NCBI RefSeq assembly: GCF_010365285.1
Contig: NZ_CP048286.1
Location: 5,382,001 to 5,446,000, forward strand
Length of the DNA stretch: 64,000 bases
Reading direction: 5' to 3'
From: Paenibacillus rhizovicinus
GTDB taxonomy: Bacteria > Bacillota > Bacilli > Paenibacillales > Paenibacillaceae
Positions within the stretch are counted from its first letter, which is position 1, and every line of letters begins with the position of its first letter. Positions 47,382-56,137 of this stretch are shown here, one piece after another. The position numbers and the translations under genes are program-made. The notes under the pieces are model-generated. The model searched no databases. It worked only from the letters and a program-made list of their open reading frames with translations, and was not told where the DNA came from.

Positions 47382-48518
47382 ATGTCCAATCATCAACAGC
47401 AAGCCAATCATAAGAAAATCGGTGTAGGTATTATCGGAGCAAGTCCGTCCAACCCGGGGTGGGCTGTCGCAGCGCACATCCCGGCGGTTCAAGCCTTGCC
47501 GGACTTCCGACTGGTTGCGGTGAGCACGAGCAACCGCGAATCCGCGGATGCCGCAGCCGAAGCGTTCGGCGTTCCCGGATTCGATAATTACCAGGATCTG
47601 ATTCAGCATCCTGAAGTAGACCTTGTCGTGATCGCCATTAATGTGCAATACCATTACGATATCGCTCTAGCTGCTATCGAAGCAGGCAAAATGGTATACA
47701 GCGAATGGCCGCTAGGCATGTCCACGGAACAGGCGCAGGACTTGGCAAACCGTGCCAAGGAGGCAGGCGTTCGGACGTTTATCGGCTTGCAGGCGCGCTA
47801 CTCTCCGGCAATCCAACACGCCCGCGATTTGATCGCTCAAGGCTATATCGGCAACGTACTCGCAACTACATTATCCGGCACGGGCTTGATCTGGGAACCC
47901 GTCACGATCCGGAAATTCGCTTATACGTACGACGTGAACGCCGGCGCGACCATGTTGGCGTCCGCGGGTCTTCACGCCATCGACGGGCTGAATTACGTGC
48001 TCGGCGATTACGATAACGTGTCCGCGAAGCTGGAAGTTCGTCACCCTGAGGTTCAAATCGCGGATGATGGGACGACGCTCAAAGTGACGGCTCCGGATCA
48101 TATGGCCATCATCGGCACGCTAGAAAGCGGCGTGTTGGCAACGACCTTATACCGCAGCGGAACTTCGCGGGACTTCGACTTGCGTTGGGAGATCATCGGC
48201 ACGGACGGCGAGCTTGTCATTACCGCCGATTTCAACGGAAATATGCAAAATACCGAGCTGAAATTGAGGGGCGGCAAAGGCGAAGACAAGACGCTCGGCG
48301 AGATCGTCATTCCAGACCCATATACCGAAGATATCAAATCGATTCCCGAAGGACCGGCAAGATCAAGCAACATCGGGAAATTTTACGCGAGCTTGGCTAA
48401 AGATCTTCGCGAAGGCACGAATGAAACGCCGGACTTCGCGCATGCCGTCAAACGCCACCTGTTATATGACGCGATCATGACGGCTTCCCGTACCGGAGTC
48501 GAGCAAAAAGTGAACTAA
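47382..48518 (+). CDS. Gfo/Idh/MocA-family NAD(P)-dependent oxidoreductase (Gal80-like)
   Basis: A 378-residue protein. The N-terminal Rossmann motif reads GVGIIGASPSNPGWAVAAHI, and EWPLGMSTEQA holds the position of the usual E-K-P catalytic motif, here with Leu in place of Lys. The C-terminal sheet domain follows (GLQARYSP, ATTLSGTGLIW). The motif pattern is that of the Gal80p-like branch. The ATG at 47382 follows AGAGGAGG; an in-frame codon at 47343 is unlikely. With the key Lys altered, dehydrogenase activity is doubtful and a binding or regulatory role is possible. First gene of the TetR-controlled operon. Confidence 0.88.
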   Translation: MSNHQQQANHKKIGVGIIGASPSNPGWAVAAHIPAVQALPDFRLVAVSTSNRESADAAAEAFGVPGFDNYQDLIQHPEVDLVVIAINVQYHYDIALAAIEAGKMVYSEWPLGMSTEQAQDLANRAKEAGVRTFIGLQARYSPAIQHARDLIAQGYIGNVLATTLSGTGLIWEPVTIRKFAYTYDVNAGATMLASAGLHAIDGLNYVLGDYDNVSAKLEVRHPEVQIADDGTTLKVTAPDHMAIIGTLESGVLATTLYRSGTSRDFDLRWEIIGTDGELVITADFNGNMQNTELKLRGGKGEDKTLGEIVIPDPYTEDIKSIPEGPARSSNIGKFYASLAKDLREGTNETPDFAHAVKRHLLYDAIMTASRTGVEQKVN

Positions 48519-48613
48519 ACGAATTGCACATGAAACGCAGCGGCTAAGATACAACCGGAGAGGAGAGGTTTTTCTTCCTTTCCGGCAAAACATCCAGAAA
48601 GCGGGGGAAATTC

Positions 48614-49360
48614 ATGAAAGTAGAGGTCTGGACGGATATCGTGTGTCCGTTTTGCTATATAGGAAAACGTAAGTTTGAAGAAGGGTTAAAGAATTTCGAG
48701 CATCGCGATTCGGTGGAACTCGTATATCGCAGCTTTGAGCTTGATCCGCACATGGCCGTTCACGTAAGCGATGATATTTATGGGCTATCCGCCAAGAAAT
48801 TCGGATCGACCAGAGCGCATATGAAAGCAGTGCATGATGATATCACAAAGCGTGCGGAACTAGACGGTCTGACGTTAAATTACGATACTGCAATACACAC
48901 GAATACGTTTAATGCGCACCGACTACTGCAATATTCGGCGCAATTCGGCAAAACGAACGAATTGTTGGAACGGTTGTACAAAGCCTATTTTACCGATTCC
49001 TTGCATATCGGGGACGCGAATACGCTTGTGATGATTGCCAAGGAGGTCGGACTGGACGCTGCAGAGACGGCCGCGATGCTGGACAGCGAGCAATACGCCG
49101 CCGAAGTAAGGGCGGACGAGCTTAAAGCGCAAAAGTTAGGTATTCGAGGCGTTCCTTATTTCGTAATTAATGAAAAACACGCTATCTCCGGGGCGCAGAC
49201 GAAGGAAGTCTTCGCCGAGGCGCTGGAGAAAGCTTGGGCGGAAGAGCATCCCGTCGTTCAATTTCGTTCCGCAGCCGGGGAGACGGAAGTGCTCGCCTGC
49301 TTAGACGGTTCATGCGCCGTGGAGCACCAAGAATTACAACAACTAAACAAGGAGAGTTAA
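48614..49360 (+). CDS. DsbA-family oxidoreductase, FrnE type
   Basis: A 248-residue thioredoxin-fold protein without signal peptide. The active site is CPFC (Cys11, Cys14) in WTDIVCPFCYIGKRKF, and the cis-Pro loop is GIRGVPYFVIN. The helical insert between them is typical of FrnE/2-hydroxychromene-isomerase-like DsbA proteins. It is cytoplasmic and likely a disulfide isomerase or thiol-handling enzyme that responds to oxidative or electrophile stress. It ends five bases before the exporter start. The ATG follows GCGGGGG. Confidence 0.92.
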   Translation: MKVEVWTDIVCPFCYIGKRKFEEGLKNFEHRDSVELVYRSFELDPHMAVHVSDDIYGLSAKKFGSTRAHMKAVHDDITKRAELDGLTLNYDTAIHTNTFNAHRLLQYSAQFGKTNELLERLYKAYFTDSLHIGDANTLVMIAKEVGLDAAETAAMLDSEQYAAEVRADELKAQKLGIRGVPYFVINEKHAISGAQTKEVFAEALEKAWAEEHPVVQFRSAAGETEVLACLDGSCAVEHQELQQLNKES

Positions 49361-49364
49361 TGAC

Positions 49365-50774
49365 GTGGGCGATCGGATTTCTAAAGCGAATAGGTTGTTA
49401 TTGATTTTAGTTTGTCTTGCGCAATTTCTGGAAGTCATGAATTCATCCACGGTAACCGTGGCGCTGCCGGCGATTCAATCGGCGCTGCACATGAATGCGA
49501 ATAATTTACAGTGGATCGTCACGGCTTATGTCCTCACCTTCGCTTGTTTTCTGCTTATCGGCGGACGTGCGAGCGACTTGATCGGGAGGAAACGCGTGTT
49601 AACGCTCGGGTTAGCGATTTTTGCAACTGCTTCGCTTGCCGGCGGATTCGCGATGAATCCGGTTTGGCTCATTGCGAGCAGAGCGATTCAAGGGATCGGC
49701 GCCGCGCTGTCCATTCCCGCGGCCATGTCGCTCATTAGCACGTCGATTCCCGAAGGCGCGCAACGGAATAAAGCTTTTGCCATCTTCGGCGCGTTGGGTT
49801 CGGGCGGATTCGCGGCGGGATCAATCGTTGGCGGGCTGCTGACGGATTCGATCGGCTGGCGCTCCTTGTTTTTCTTGAACGTCCCGCTCGGGGTTGCGAT
49901 CATACTCGGGTTAGCGTTTGTCAAAGAACGGCCGATGGAGCAAAAGAACAAGCAATCCATTGATTTACCCGGCGCAATTGCCGTGCTGTTAGGCATATTC
50001 ATTCTCGTATACGGGTTGTCCATGCCTGATGTCGACGGCAGTTGGCCGACCGTGAAAATTGCAACCTTAATCGCCGGAGCGCTTATTATGGCCGGATTCG
50101 TCTTCATCGAGAAATACGCCGAAAACCCGCTCATGCCACTGCGGTTGTTCCGTATCGGTTCGCTAGTATCGTCGAATATTATCGGATTCTTAATGTATTC
50201 CTTCATGACCGCATTTATTTATTTCTCGACGCTGTATTTTCATGCGCTTGGCTATTCTTCATTAATAACGGGCTTGGCTTTTCTGCCGCTCGGCGTATCG
50301 TCCGTTCTAGCCACCCAAATCACGCCTTACTTCATGCGTATATTCGGAGCGAAAATATTGTTGATTGTTTCGCAGCTCGTTAATGCACTCGGCTTGTTCT
50401 GGTTAAGCACCATGTCCATGGACAGCGTCTATGCCGCATTTATTTTACCGGTCTTCATTCTATTAGGCCTCTCGACGGCAGCCGGATTTACGGCTATCAT
50501 CGTAGGTTCCGTGAGGGATGTGCGACTTGAGGAGCACGGCGTGGCAGGCGGTATCGTAAATACGTTCCTGCAGCTAGGAGGCAGTCTCGGATTGTCTATT
50601 CTGGCTACGGTCGCGAGCTCGGTGACCGCTTCGGCAACCGATCCATCGTCCAACGAAGCGATGCTGTCGGGATTTCAAACGGCATTAGTCGTTGGCGGTT
50701 GCTTTGCGTTATTCGCTTTGCTCTTGGCCTTGCCAGGCATGAGAAAGAAAAAGGCAGCGTTGCAGCAAGCTTAA
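49365..50774 (+). CDS. MFS drug exporter, DHA2 (14-segment) type
   Basis: A 469-residue transporter with about 14 membrane segments. The first reads FLEVMNSSTVTVALPAI, and the loop 2-3 motif A is GGRASDLIGRKRVL. Motif C is seen in GSGGFAAGSIVGGLLTDSIGW. This is the DHA2 family of proton-driven multidrug exporters such as EmrB/QacA. The GTG start follows AAGGAGAG by eight bases. Together with the reductases and TetR repressor it forms a toxicant-response operon; the exported compound is unknown. Confidence 0.93.
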   Translation: MGDRISKANRLLLILVCLAQFLEVMNSSTVTVALPAIQSALHMNANNLQWIVTAYVLTFACFLLIGGRASDLIGRKRVLTLGLAIFATASLAGGFAMNPVWLIASRAIQGIGAALSIPAAMSLISTSIPEGAQRNKAFAIFGALGSGGFAAGSIVGGLLTDSIGWRSLFFLNVPLGVAIILGLAFVKERPMEQKNKQSIDLPGAIAVLLGIFILVYGLSMPDVDGSWPTVKIATLIAGALIMAGFVFIEKYAENPLMPLRLFRIGSLVSSNIIGFLMYSFMTAFIYFSTLYFHALGYSSLITGLAFLPLGVSSVLATQITPYFMRIFGAKILLIVSQLVNALGLFWLSTMSMDSVYAAFILPVFILLGLSTAAGFTAIIVGSVRDVRLEEHGVAGGIVNTFLQLGGSLGLSILATVASSVTASATDPSSNEAMLSGFQTALVVGGCFALFALLLALPGMRKKKAALQQA

Positions 50775-50806
50775 CAAATCGTGAACCACACCAAGGAGGA
50801 ACCGAC

Positions 50807-51469
50807 ATGAACACGAATGCGACAAAGAAAGAAGTGCTGGAAGCCTATCATTTTAGACATGCCGCGAAAGCATTTGACCCAACCCGAAAAATATCCGAAG
50901 AAGATTTCCGGTTTATCCTGGAAACAGGGAGATTATCGCCTAGCTCCAACGGTCTTGAGGCATGGAAATTTCTAGTCGTGCAAAATCCGGAACTTAGGGA
51001 AGAGCTTCGGCCGTTCGCTTACGGCGCGTACAATCAACTGCCGACCGCGAGTCACATGGTCGTTATTCTTGCTCGTAAAGGACTTATCCCGGAATCCCCT
51101 TATATTTATGAGCAGTTGACGAAAGTTAAAAAATATCCCGCCGAAATGGTGCGAAACAACGTGGGAGCATGGCACGATTTCTTCGATTCGTTCCATCTCG
51201 ATAACGAACGAGCGAGAACGGCTTGGGCTTCTAAGCAAACGTATATCGCATTAGGGAATATGATGACTTCCGCGGCGATGATCGGAATCGATTCTTGTCC
51301 GATCGAAGGCTTCGTACCTGATAGAGTCAACGAAATTTTGGCACAACGAGGATTGCTCGGAGACGACGAGTACGAAGTAAGCGTGATGGTCGCTTTCGGT
51401 TACCGGGCAAAAGAACCGCGTGATAAAACAAGAAGAACGATGGAGCAAGTATCCGAATGGATTCTGTAA
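50807..51469 (+). CDS. Nitroreductase-family NAD(P)H-dependent flavoprotein
   Basis: A 220-residue FMN protein of the NfsB/YfkO-like group. The N-terminus has YHFRHAAKAFDPTRKI, with FMN contacts in RLSPSSNGLEAWKF, and the C-terminal half has SAAMIGIDSCPIEGF and VMVAFGYRAKEPRDKTRR. The ATG follows AAGGAGG. The upstream part of the same frame is an accidental extension over the end of the exporter gene. It probably reduces nitro or quinone compounds, in keeping with a detoxification operon. Confidence 0.93.
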   Translation: MNTNATKKEVLEAYHFRHAAKAFDPTRKISEEDFRFILETGRLSPSSNGLEAWKFLVVQNPELREELRPFAYGAYNQLPTASHMVVILARKGLIPESPYIYEQLTKVKKYPAEMVRNNVGAWHDFFDSFHLDNERARTAWASKQTYIALGNMMTSAAMIGIDSCPIEGFVPDRVNEILAQRGLLGDDEYEVSVMVAFGYRAKEPRDKTRRTMEQVSEWIL

Positions 51470-51532
51470 CGTCCGTAAAGCCATGACCATGAACAAACCA
51501 TTAATTAACATATAAACAAAGGACGTGACGAT

Positions 51533-52132
51533 ATGTTGAAGAGCAAAACGGTTCAAACAAGTTTGATTTTGGGATTAGTTATGCTAACTATTATAATTTC
51601 GGGATGCACGGATCAAAATAATAAGGCACAGCAAGCAGCAGAAGACCAGCAAGCCGTGCAAATCACTGAACTTGAACAGAGATATCAAAACTTAGAGGAC
51701 GTTGAAGAGATCAAAAAATTGAAGGCCCGTTATTTCCGTTTTATCGATGAAAAAAAATGGTCGGATTTTGCCGAGCTTTTTACACCTGATGCCAAAATTG
51801 AAATCGATGGCAATGTGTTTACCGGCGGGGAAGCATTCGCAAACGGGGCAGGAACTGTCATCGGTGCGGCCCCTACGGTTCACCAGGGACATATGCCCGA
51901 GATTGATTTGATCGATCGGGACAACGCGAAGGGAATGTGGGCAATGGAAGATATGTTGACCTACCCTGCCGTTAAGGACGCTCCACCGGGGCATGATGGG
52001 TATGGATCATACAGCGAAACATATAAGCGCGTGGATGGCGTTTGGAAAATTAGCAGCTTGGTTCTAACCAGATACCGAATGGACCCTCTCGCTAACTGGG
52101 ATCCTAGTACAAATCCTATAACTGGGAAGTAA
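51533..52132 (+). CDS. SnoaL-like (NTF2-fold) lipoprotein
   Basis: A 199-residue lipoprotein. The signal peptide ends in IISGC (Cys25). A short coiled segment (about 40-55) precedes an NTF2-fold SnoaL_4-type domain (EEIKKLKARYFRFIDEKKW, LFTPDAKIEIDG, VDGVWKISSLVLTRYRM). Most relatives are cytoplasmic enzymes or binding proteins, so a lipid anchor is unusual. It follows the TetR-controlled operon by 63 bases and may belong to it. AAAGGACGTG precedes the start. Role unknown. Confidence 0.87.
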   Translation: MLKSKTVQTSLILGLVMLTIIISGCTDQNNKAQQAAEDQQAVQITELEQRYQNLEDVEEIKKLKARYFRFIDEKKWSDFAELFTPDAKIEIDGNVFTGGEAFANGAGTVIGAAPTVHQGHMPEIDLIDRDNAKGMWAMEDMLTYPAVKDAPPGHDGYGSYSETYKRVDGVWKISSLVLTRYRMDPLANWDPSTNPITGK

Positions 52133-52323
52133 CTTGAAATCTTTATTTTTATTATCAATTGATCGCTAAATATCATAATGGGAAAGAGCGTAGCATCGTG
52201 TGGGCTGCCAATCTGGCGGCCCTTCAGATGCCGAGGAAGTTTGGCTTGGTAATCATGATGAATGATACGTATGAAGTCAATGTATCAATATAGTAAGTAC
52301 AGGAATGCGAAGAAATTTCGATG

Positions 52324-52358
52324 GCAACCCTAGCGATTTATGTAGGGTTGCTTTTTTT
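52324..52358 (+). terminator. Terminator between the SnoaL-like gene and the convergent ger operon
   Basis: GCAACCCTA (52324-52332) pairs perfectly with TAGGGTTGC (52343-52351), followed by seven T. It lies 190 bases after the nearest plus-strand stop; the sequence between contains only an imperfect GC-rich inverted repeat near 52202-52224 and no gene that I can see. Confidence 0.85.
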
Positions 52359-52428
52359 GCTGTTGGACAAATGGCGGGTAGAACGATGCGCCAAAGGAGG
52401 GGAGTACGGACGGAGGCGAGAATCACGA

Positions 52429-53502
52429 TTATTCGAGTTTCGTATTTCCTTCGTTCTGAATAATCGTTTTCACTTTTAAATTCAATCGCAGCTTGGGCAA
52501 GTACTCGGTTCTCCAATGGCGCAGCTTGGTTCGAGGTATTTTGTTTCTATAGTACTGTCCCAACCCAAGGATATCGGCTTCACGAACTTGCGTTTTGCGA
52601 AACATACGATTAAACCGCTTCGTGAGGATTTCTTTCAGTTCTTGCTTAATGACCTCCGACGAAACGCTCCCTTTCGTTTCCAGAATAGAAACTTTCATTG
52701 TGATTTGAACATCCAGGTAGGGGGTATCTCGTATAAGTTTACTGTGATGATGCATCGAGCTTTTTAAGACCAGAACGCTCGCTTTGTCCATGACTTCGAT
52801 TTTCCCTTGCGCACTTTGTCCGGTAAAAGAATTGAAAAGCAACGTTTCTTCCGGGGTGATTTGATCAATCATTTTTCCGTTCTTAATGATGGCCGAGCCC
52901 TCGTAATCGATTGTTCCGCTCTTTCCGGATTTTATGACAGGGATAGCTATGTCTCGGGTATAAGAATGAATACTTCTGTATACTTGCCATATGTGCGTTA
53001 AAGCCATCTGAGGGTTCCATCCCGCATTTTTCTCAAAGCAATCGTAAAGCGTCGTCCCCTTGGGCGACATGGATTTTTTCACGAAATCGAAAAAAGGACC
53101 CAAATCTTCATTGCAAATAGCAATGATTGCTTTCGGGGAAATATCCCTTGACCTCATGAAACTGGAGATGCTGTCCGTAAGGCCTTGTTGGGCGTATCCT
53201 TTTTCGATGAGTATTAGTTTCAGATGAAGCAGATCGACGCTGCTTTCCATTCTCTCGCTGATCTTATCCACGGCTTCGTTAATGGTTTTCCCCGATTGTT
53301 TTATGATTCTAATATTAGTTCCGTTCGATTGCGGTTCAGGAATTTGCAGTACAACGTCATATAAGTTGTCATGGTACGCAAGCCCCATGGTCACGGGCAA
53401 CGAGCGGTGATCGATGTCTCTGTTGTCCCAACAACCGCATAGAACCCCTAAACATCCGACAATGCTTGTAATTCTCCATGCATGTTTAATCGATTGCCCC
53501 AT
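52429..53502 (-). CDS. gerC: GerC-type germinant receptor lipoprotein
   Basis: A 357-residue Ger(x)C family protein. The signal peptide carries a lipobox LCGC (Cys24), directly followed by the family signature WDNRDIDHRSL. Later motifs include GKSGTIDYEGSAIIKNGKM and the C-terminal helical KRFNRMFRKTQVREADILGLG. It is anchored to the spore inner membrane as the C subunit of a nutrient germinant receptor. The ATG follows AAGGAGA and overlaps the end of the gerB-type gene by 17 bases. Last gene of the operon. Confidence 0.95.
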   Translation of the reverse strand: MGQSIKHAWRITSIVGCLGVLCGCWDNRDIDHRSLPVTMGLAYHDNLYDVVLQIPEPQSNGTNIRIIKQSGKTINEAVDKISERMESSVDLLHLKLILIEKGYAQQGLTDSISSFMRSRDISPKAIIAICNEDLGPFFDFVKKSMSPKGTTLYDCFEKNAGWNPQMALTHIWQVYRSIHSYTRDIAIPVIKSGKSGTIDYEGSAIIKNGKMIDQITPEETLLFNSFTGQSAQGKIEVMDKASVLVLKSSMHHHSKLIRDTPYLDVQITMKVSILETKGSVSSEVIKQELKEILTKRFNRMFRKTQVREADILGLGQYYRNKIPRTKLRHWRTEYLPKLRLNLKVKTIIQNEGNTKLE

Positions 53503-54565
53503 AGCTCGATCTCCTTTTCATTCGCATTCCCAAAAAATAAGTCGAAAGCGGTACGGTAAGCAAGATATAAAATCTTAAGTATGTACTCCACCAAAAGATC
53601 TTCTCAATGTCTTTCCAGTTCGGAATCGCTAAGCAAACGATAAAAACGAATAGCGGAATCGCTAATAATAAATACAGGGGTTTCACAAATGGAAAACTCT
53701 GGTTCACGACCCGCATCGTGGACCAAATCGAAATCGACATAAGAATCATTAGAAAGGAAGTCAAGCTTAATAATAGAAATATCGTAATCCGGTCAAACAT
53801 TACCCACGTGATCGAAATCGTATCAAGCGAGATAATAAACGGAAAGTAGAATGTGGATGCCGTAGCTTTGCCAAACGTCATTAACGGGATATATACGGAG
53901 AAAACTAAGAAGGGCAGTAAAGCCAAAGCCGCAATCATGATGAACTTCTTTCGATAAGCAACATAGGGCTGAACGAAGCCTAGGAACAGGAACCCTCCAG
54001 CGCATACAAAAAAACTTGTCAGGAAACTAGGGGCGGTTAGAAATGAAGCATCGCTTATCAGAGGGAAAACATAGCGCCAGTCGACATTTTGAAACGAAGC
54101 CGAGAAGAAAAATAATATGACCGGAACATTGATAAAGCTGAGCAGCACGCTGGTTCGTAAGATGGATGTGATGCCTTGAAAAGCTATATAGGTTGAAATC
54201 GCTAAGAACAAGAGCATGATTGCCCAAAGCGGCGTGCTGGATAAGAAAACAATCGTCATGATCTCCGACAAAGTACGAACCGCGATGATGCATACCATTA
54301 AGAGATATACAGCCATCGGAAGCAAGATTAAGAAGGGCATTCCTTTGCCGATTCCCAAGCAAAGGCTAATGATATCCTTTTTTCCTATGTAACCGAGTCC
54401 TGTAGTATAGAGGTGCAGGACAATGATTTGCACGATGAAGCCGAGGAGGATCGGAATCCAGTGACCGTCTTCCGTACAGGCGATTATATCTCCGGGATAC
54501 AGAAAGAAAATAAGCCCGAGATTTGAAATAAAGTAGGTCAAGGCGACTTGCCAGCTTCTATCCAT
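53486..54565 (-). CDS. gerB: GerB-type germinant receptor permease subunit
   Basis: A 359-residue membrane protein with ten predicted segments, of the spore-germination branch of the APC superfamily (Spore_permease). It starts MDRSWQVALTYFISNLGL and has GDIIACTEDGHWIPILLGFI in its second helix region. This subunit is thought to bind the nutrient germinant. The ATG at 54565 overlaps the end of the gerA-type gene; an in-frame TTG at 54598 is less likely. Middle gene of a typical A-B-C order. Confidence 0.94.
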   Translation of the reverse strand: MDRSWQVALTYFISNLGLIFFLYPGDIIACTEDGHWIPILLGFIVQIIVLHLYTTGLGYIGKKDIISLCLGIGKGMPFLILLPMAVYLLMVCIIAVRTLSEIMTIVFLSSTPLWAIMLLFLAISTYIAFQGITSILRTSVLLSFINVPVILFFFSASFQNVDWRYVFPLISDASFLTAPSFLTSFFVCAGGFLFLGFVQPYVAYRKKFIMIAALALLPFLVFSVYIPLMTFGKATASTFYFPFIISLDTISITWVMFDRITIFLLLSLTSFLMILMSISIWSTMRVVNQSFPFVKPLYLLLAIPLFVFIVCLAIPNWKDIEKIFWWSTYLRFYILLTVPLSTYFLGMRMKRRSSYGAID

Positions 54566-55898
54566 GATTGATTTCGTCCTTTTCTTTGGATAAGCCAAGA
54601 AACGGGATCCCGTAGGTATTCAAACTCGCTATATAAGCGCAAATCAATACCAGCCCTTCCAATATCCCGAGCACTCCGAATATGGCTGCTAAGACCACGA
54701 TGACGTATTTTGATATTCTAAGCGCTAATGACTGCTGTAGACCGACGATCGTCGAATTCGCAATGGTAGTCGCCGCAAGTATGATGATGAGCAAATTACT
54801 GACCAGCTTGGCTTGCACGACGGCTTGTCCGAGTATGATTCCGCCGACCATGGTTATCGTTGGTCCTATATTTTTGGGTAATCGGATGCTGGCTTCGAGA
54901 ATCAATTCAAGTACGAAAAGCATGAGAATGATTTCGATGATCGCCGGGTATGGAACGCCTATCCGGGTCTGCGCAATCGATAGTGCCATTTCGATTCGAA
55001 GCACTTCGGGGTTGACCGAGACGAGGGCTACATAGAGTCCCGGTAAGATTATGGTGACAAATGCACCCAAGACACGTAAAACGCGCAAAAAGTACATCAA
55101 CGGCAGGGAGAGGTTACGATCGCTGTCGAGACAGAAGACGTCCCATAGTATACCGGGGATGACTAATGCGTTGGGAAGCCTGTCCACGAATAGAATGGCT
55201 CGGCCTTTTCTTAGAGAGTTAACCGCTTCTTGCGGCAATTCCGTTTGATTGAAATTCGAGATCAGACTCCATGAAGAGAAACCAAACACTTTTTTCGACA
55301 GCTGCTGCAGGTTCGCGGTTTGTTTATGTTTGTTTTTTTCGATTTGGTCGATGAGTTTATGGATTAGTCCCCTATTTGCGCGTCCTTCGTAGTAAACGAG
55401 AGAAAGCTGCGTGATTTCATCGCTGCCGATTTTAAAGGATTTTACCCGCAGGTTGTCGGTGAGAAGCTGTTTCCGTACGATACCGATATTGGTTTCGATA
55501 TCCTCGGTAAACGAATTTAGCGAACCAAGAAATACGTTTTCATTGGTTGGCGATTCAACAGCACGATTGAGCGGTTTTGGAGCAGGCTCCATAATGACAT
55601 AAGAATCGTCTTTTTCGAAGTATATCAAGAGCTTCCCCTGCAAGAGACAGGTTATGGCATCATCGACAGCCGTACTATTTTGAATATCGCCCAGTATATT
55701 CTTGAACTCATCAACCGTGAGGTTGGCATCTGCGGCGGCTTTGATATAAGTTTGTAGACTTAATTTGGTACGTACTACGTCAATCAACGAATAAAAACCC
55801 ATTCGTACGATTGGCGTGTCGAGAAGTGTCTCTTGGAGATAGAAGAAGTCATCGTTGTTGCCAAATTTAAGTTGTAGTTGCTTCAGAAATGTGTTTAT
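54558..55898 (-). CDS. gerA: GerA-type germinant receptor subunit, probable ATA start
   Basis: About 446 residues. A soluble N-terminal region (to about 245) is followed by four or five membrane segments with the family motifs LPGLYVALVSVNPE, GVPYPAIIEIILM, IRLPKNIGPTITMVGG and NTYGIPFLG. An ATG at 55802 would begin inside the N-terminal domain. The frame continues upstream for 32 codons encoding FLKQLQLKFGNNDDFFYL, the usual beginning of this family, up to an ATA at 55898 with AGAAGGTG seven bases before it and a stop just upstream. No ATG, GTG or TTG exists in between (a CTG is a second option). The protein is shorter than typical GerA subunits (about 480-530). Confidence 0.88.
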   Translation of the reverse strand: MNTFLKQLQLKFGNNDDFFYLQETLLDTPIVRMGFYSLIDVVRTKLSLQTYIKAAADANLTVDEFKNILGDIQNSTAVDDAITCLLQGKLLIYFEKDDSYVIMEPAPKPLNRAVESPTNENVFLGSLNSFTEDIETNIGIVRKQLLTDNLRVKSFKIGSDEITQLSLVYYEGRANRGLIHKLIDQIEKNKHKQTANLQQLSKKVFGFSSWSLISNFNQTELPQEAVNSLRKGRAILFVDRLPNALVIPGILWDVFCLDSDRNLSLPLMYFLRVLRVLGAFVTIILPGLYVALVSVNPEVLRIEMALSIAQTRIGVPYPAIIEIILMLFVLELILEASIRLPKNIGPTITMVGGIILGQAVVQAKLVSNLLIIILAATTIANSTIVGLQQSLALRISKYVIVVLAAIFGVLGILEGLVLICAYIASLNTYGIPFLGLSKEKDEINHG

Positions 55899-55932
55899 CG
55901 CTTTTCACCTTCTACAATGATTTAGATAGTGG

Positions 55933-55962
55933 GAGTATCTCCCCTTAGAAAGAAGAATATAC
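55933..55962 (-). promoter_or_regulatory. Candidate sigma-G promoter of the ger operon
   Basis: On the minus strand GTATA (55962-55958) fits the sigma-G -35 pattern GHATR and GATACTC (55939-55933) resembles the -10 CATACTA, with 18 bases between. It lies about 35 bases before the proposed gerA-type start. Forespore-specific sigma-G expression is the rule for ger receptor operons. Confidence 0.4.
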
Positions 55963-56085
55963 AATCGGACCAATTCGTTCCTATCGGTTGCACCGATCAG
56001 AATTCGATTGGCGTCGATCAGCAAATCTTATCGTGAAATAATCCAAGAAATAATAGATTCATTACATAGCCGCTTATGCAAACGA

Positions 56086-56114
56086 TTGACATACTAATGT
56101 AGAAATGAGTTAAT
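56086..56114 (+). promoter_or_regulatory. Sigma-A type promoter of the regulator-kinase-regulator operon
   Basis: A perfect -35 TTGACA (56086-56091) and GTTAAT (56109-56114) are 17 bases apart, 24 bases before the ATG of the first regulator. Confidence 0.6.
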
Positions 56115-56137
56115 TAGCTGCGGCAGGTGATAGGGAC

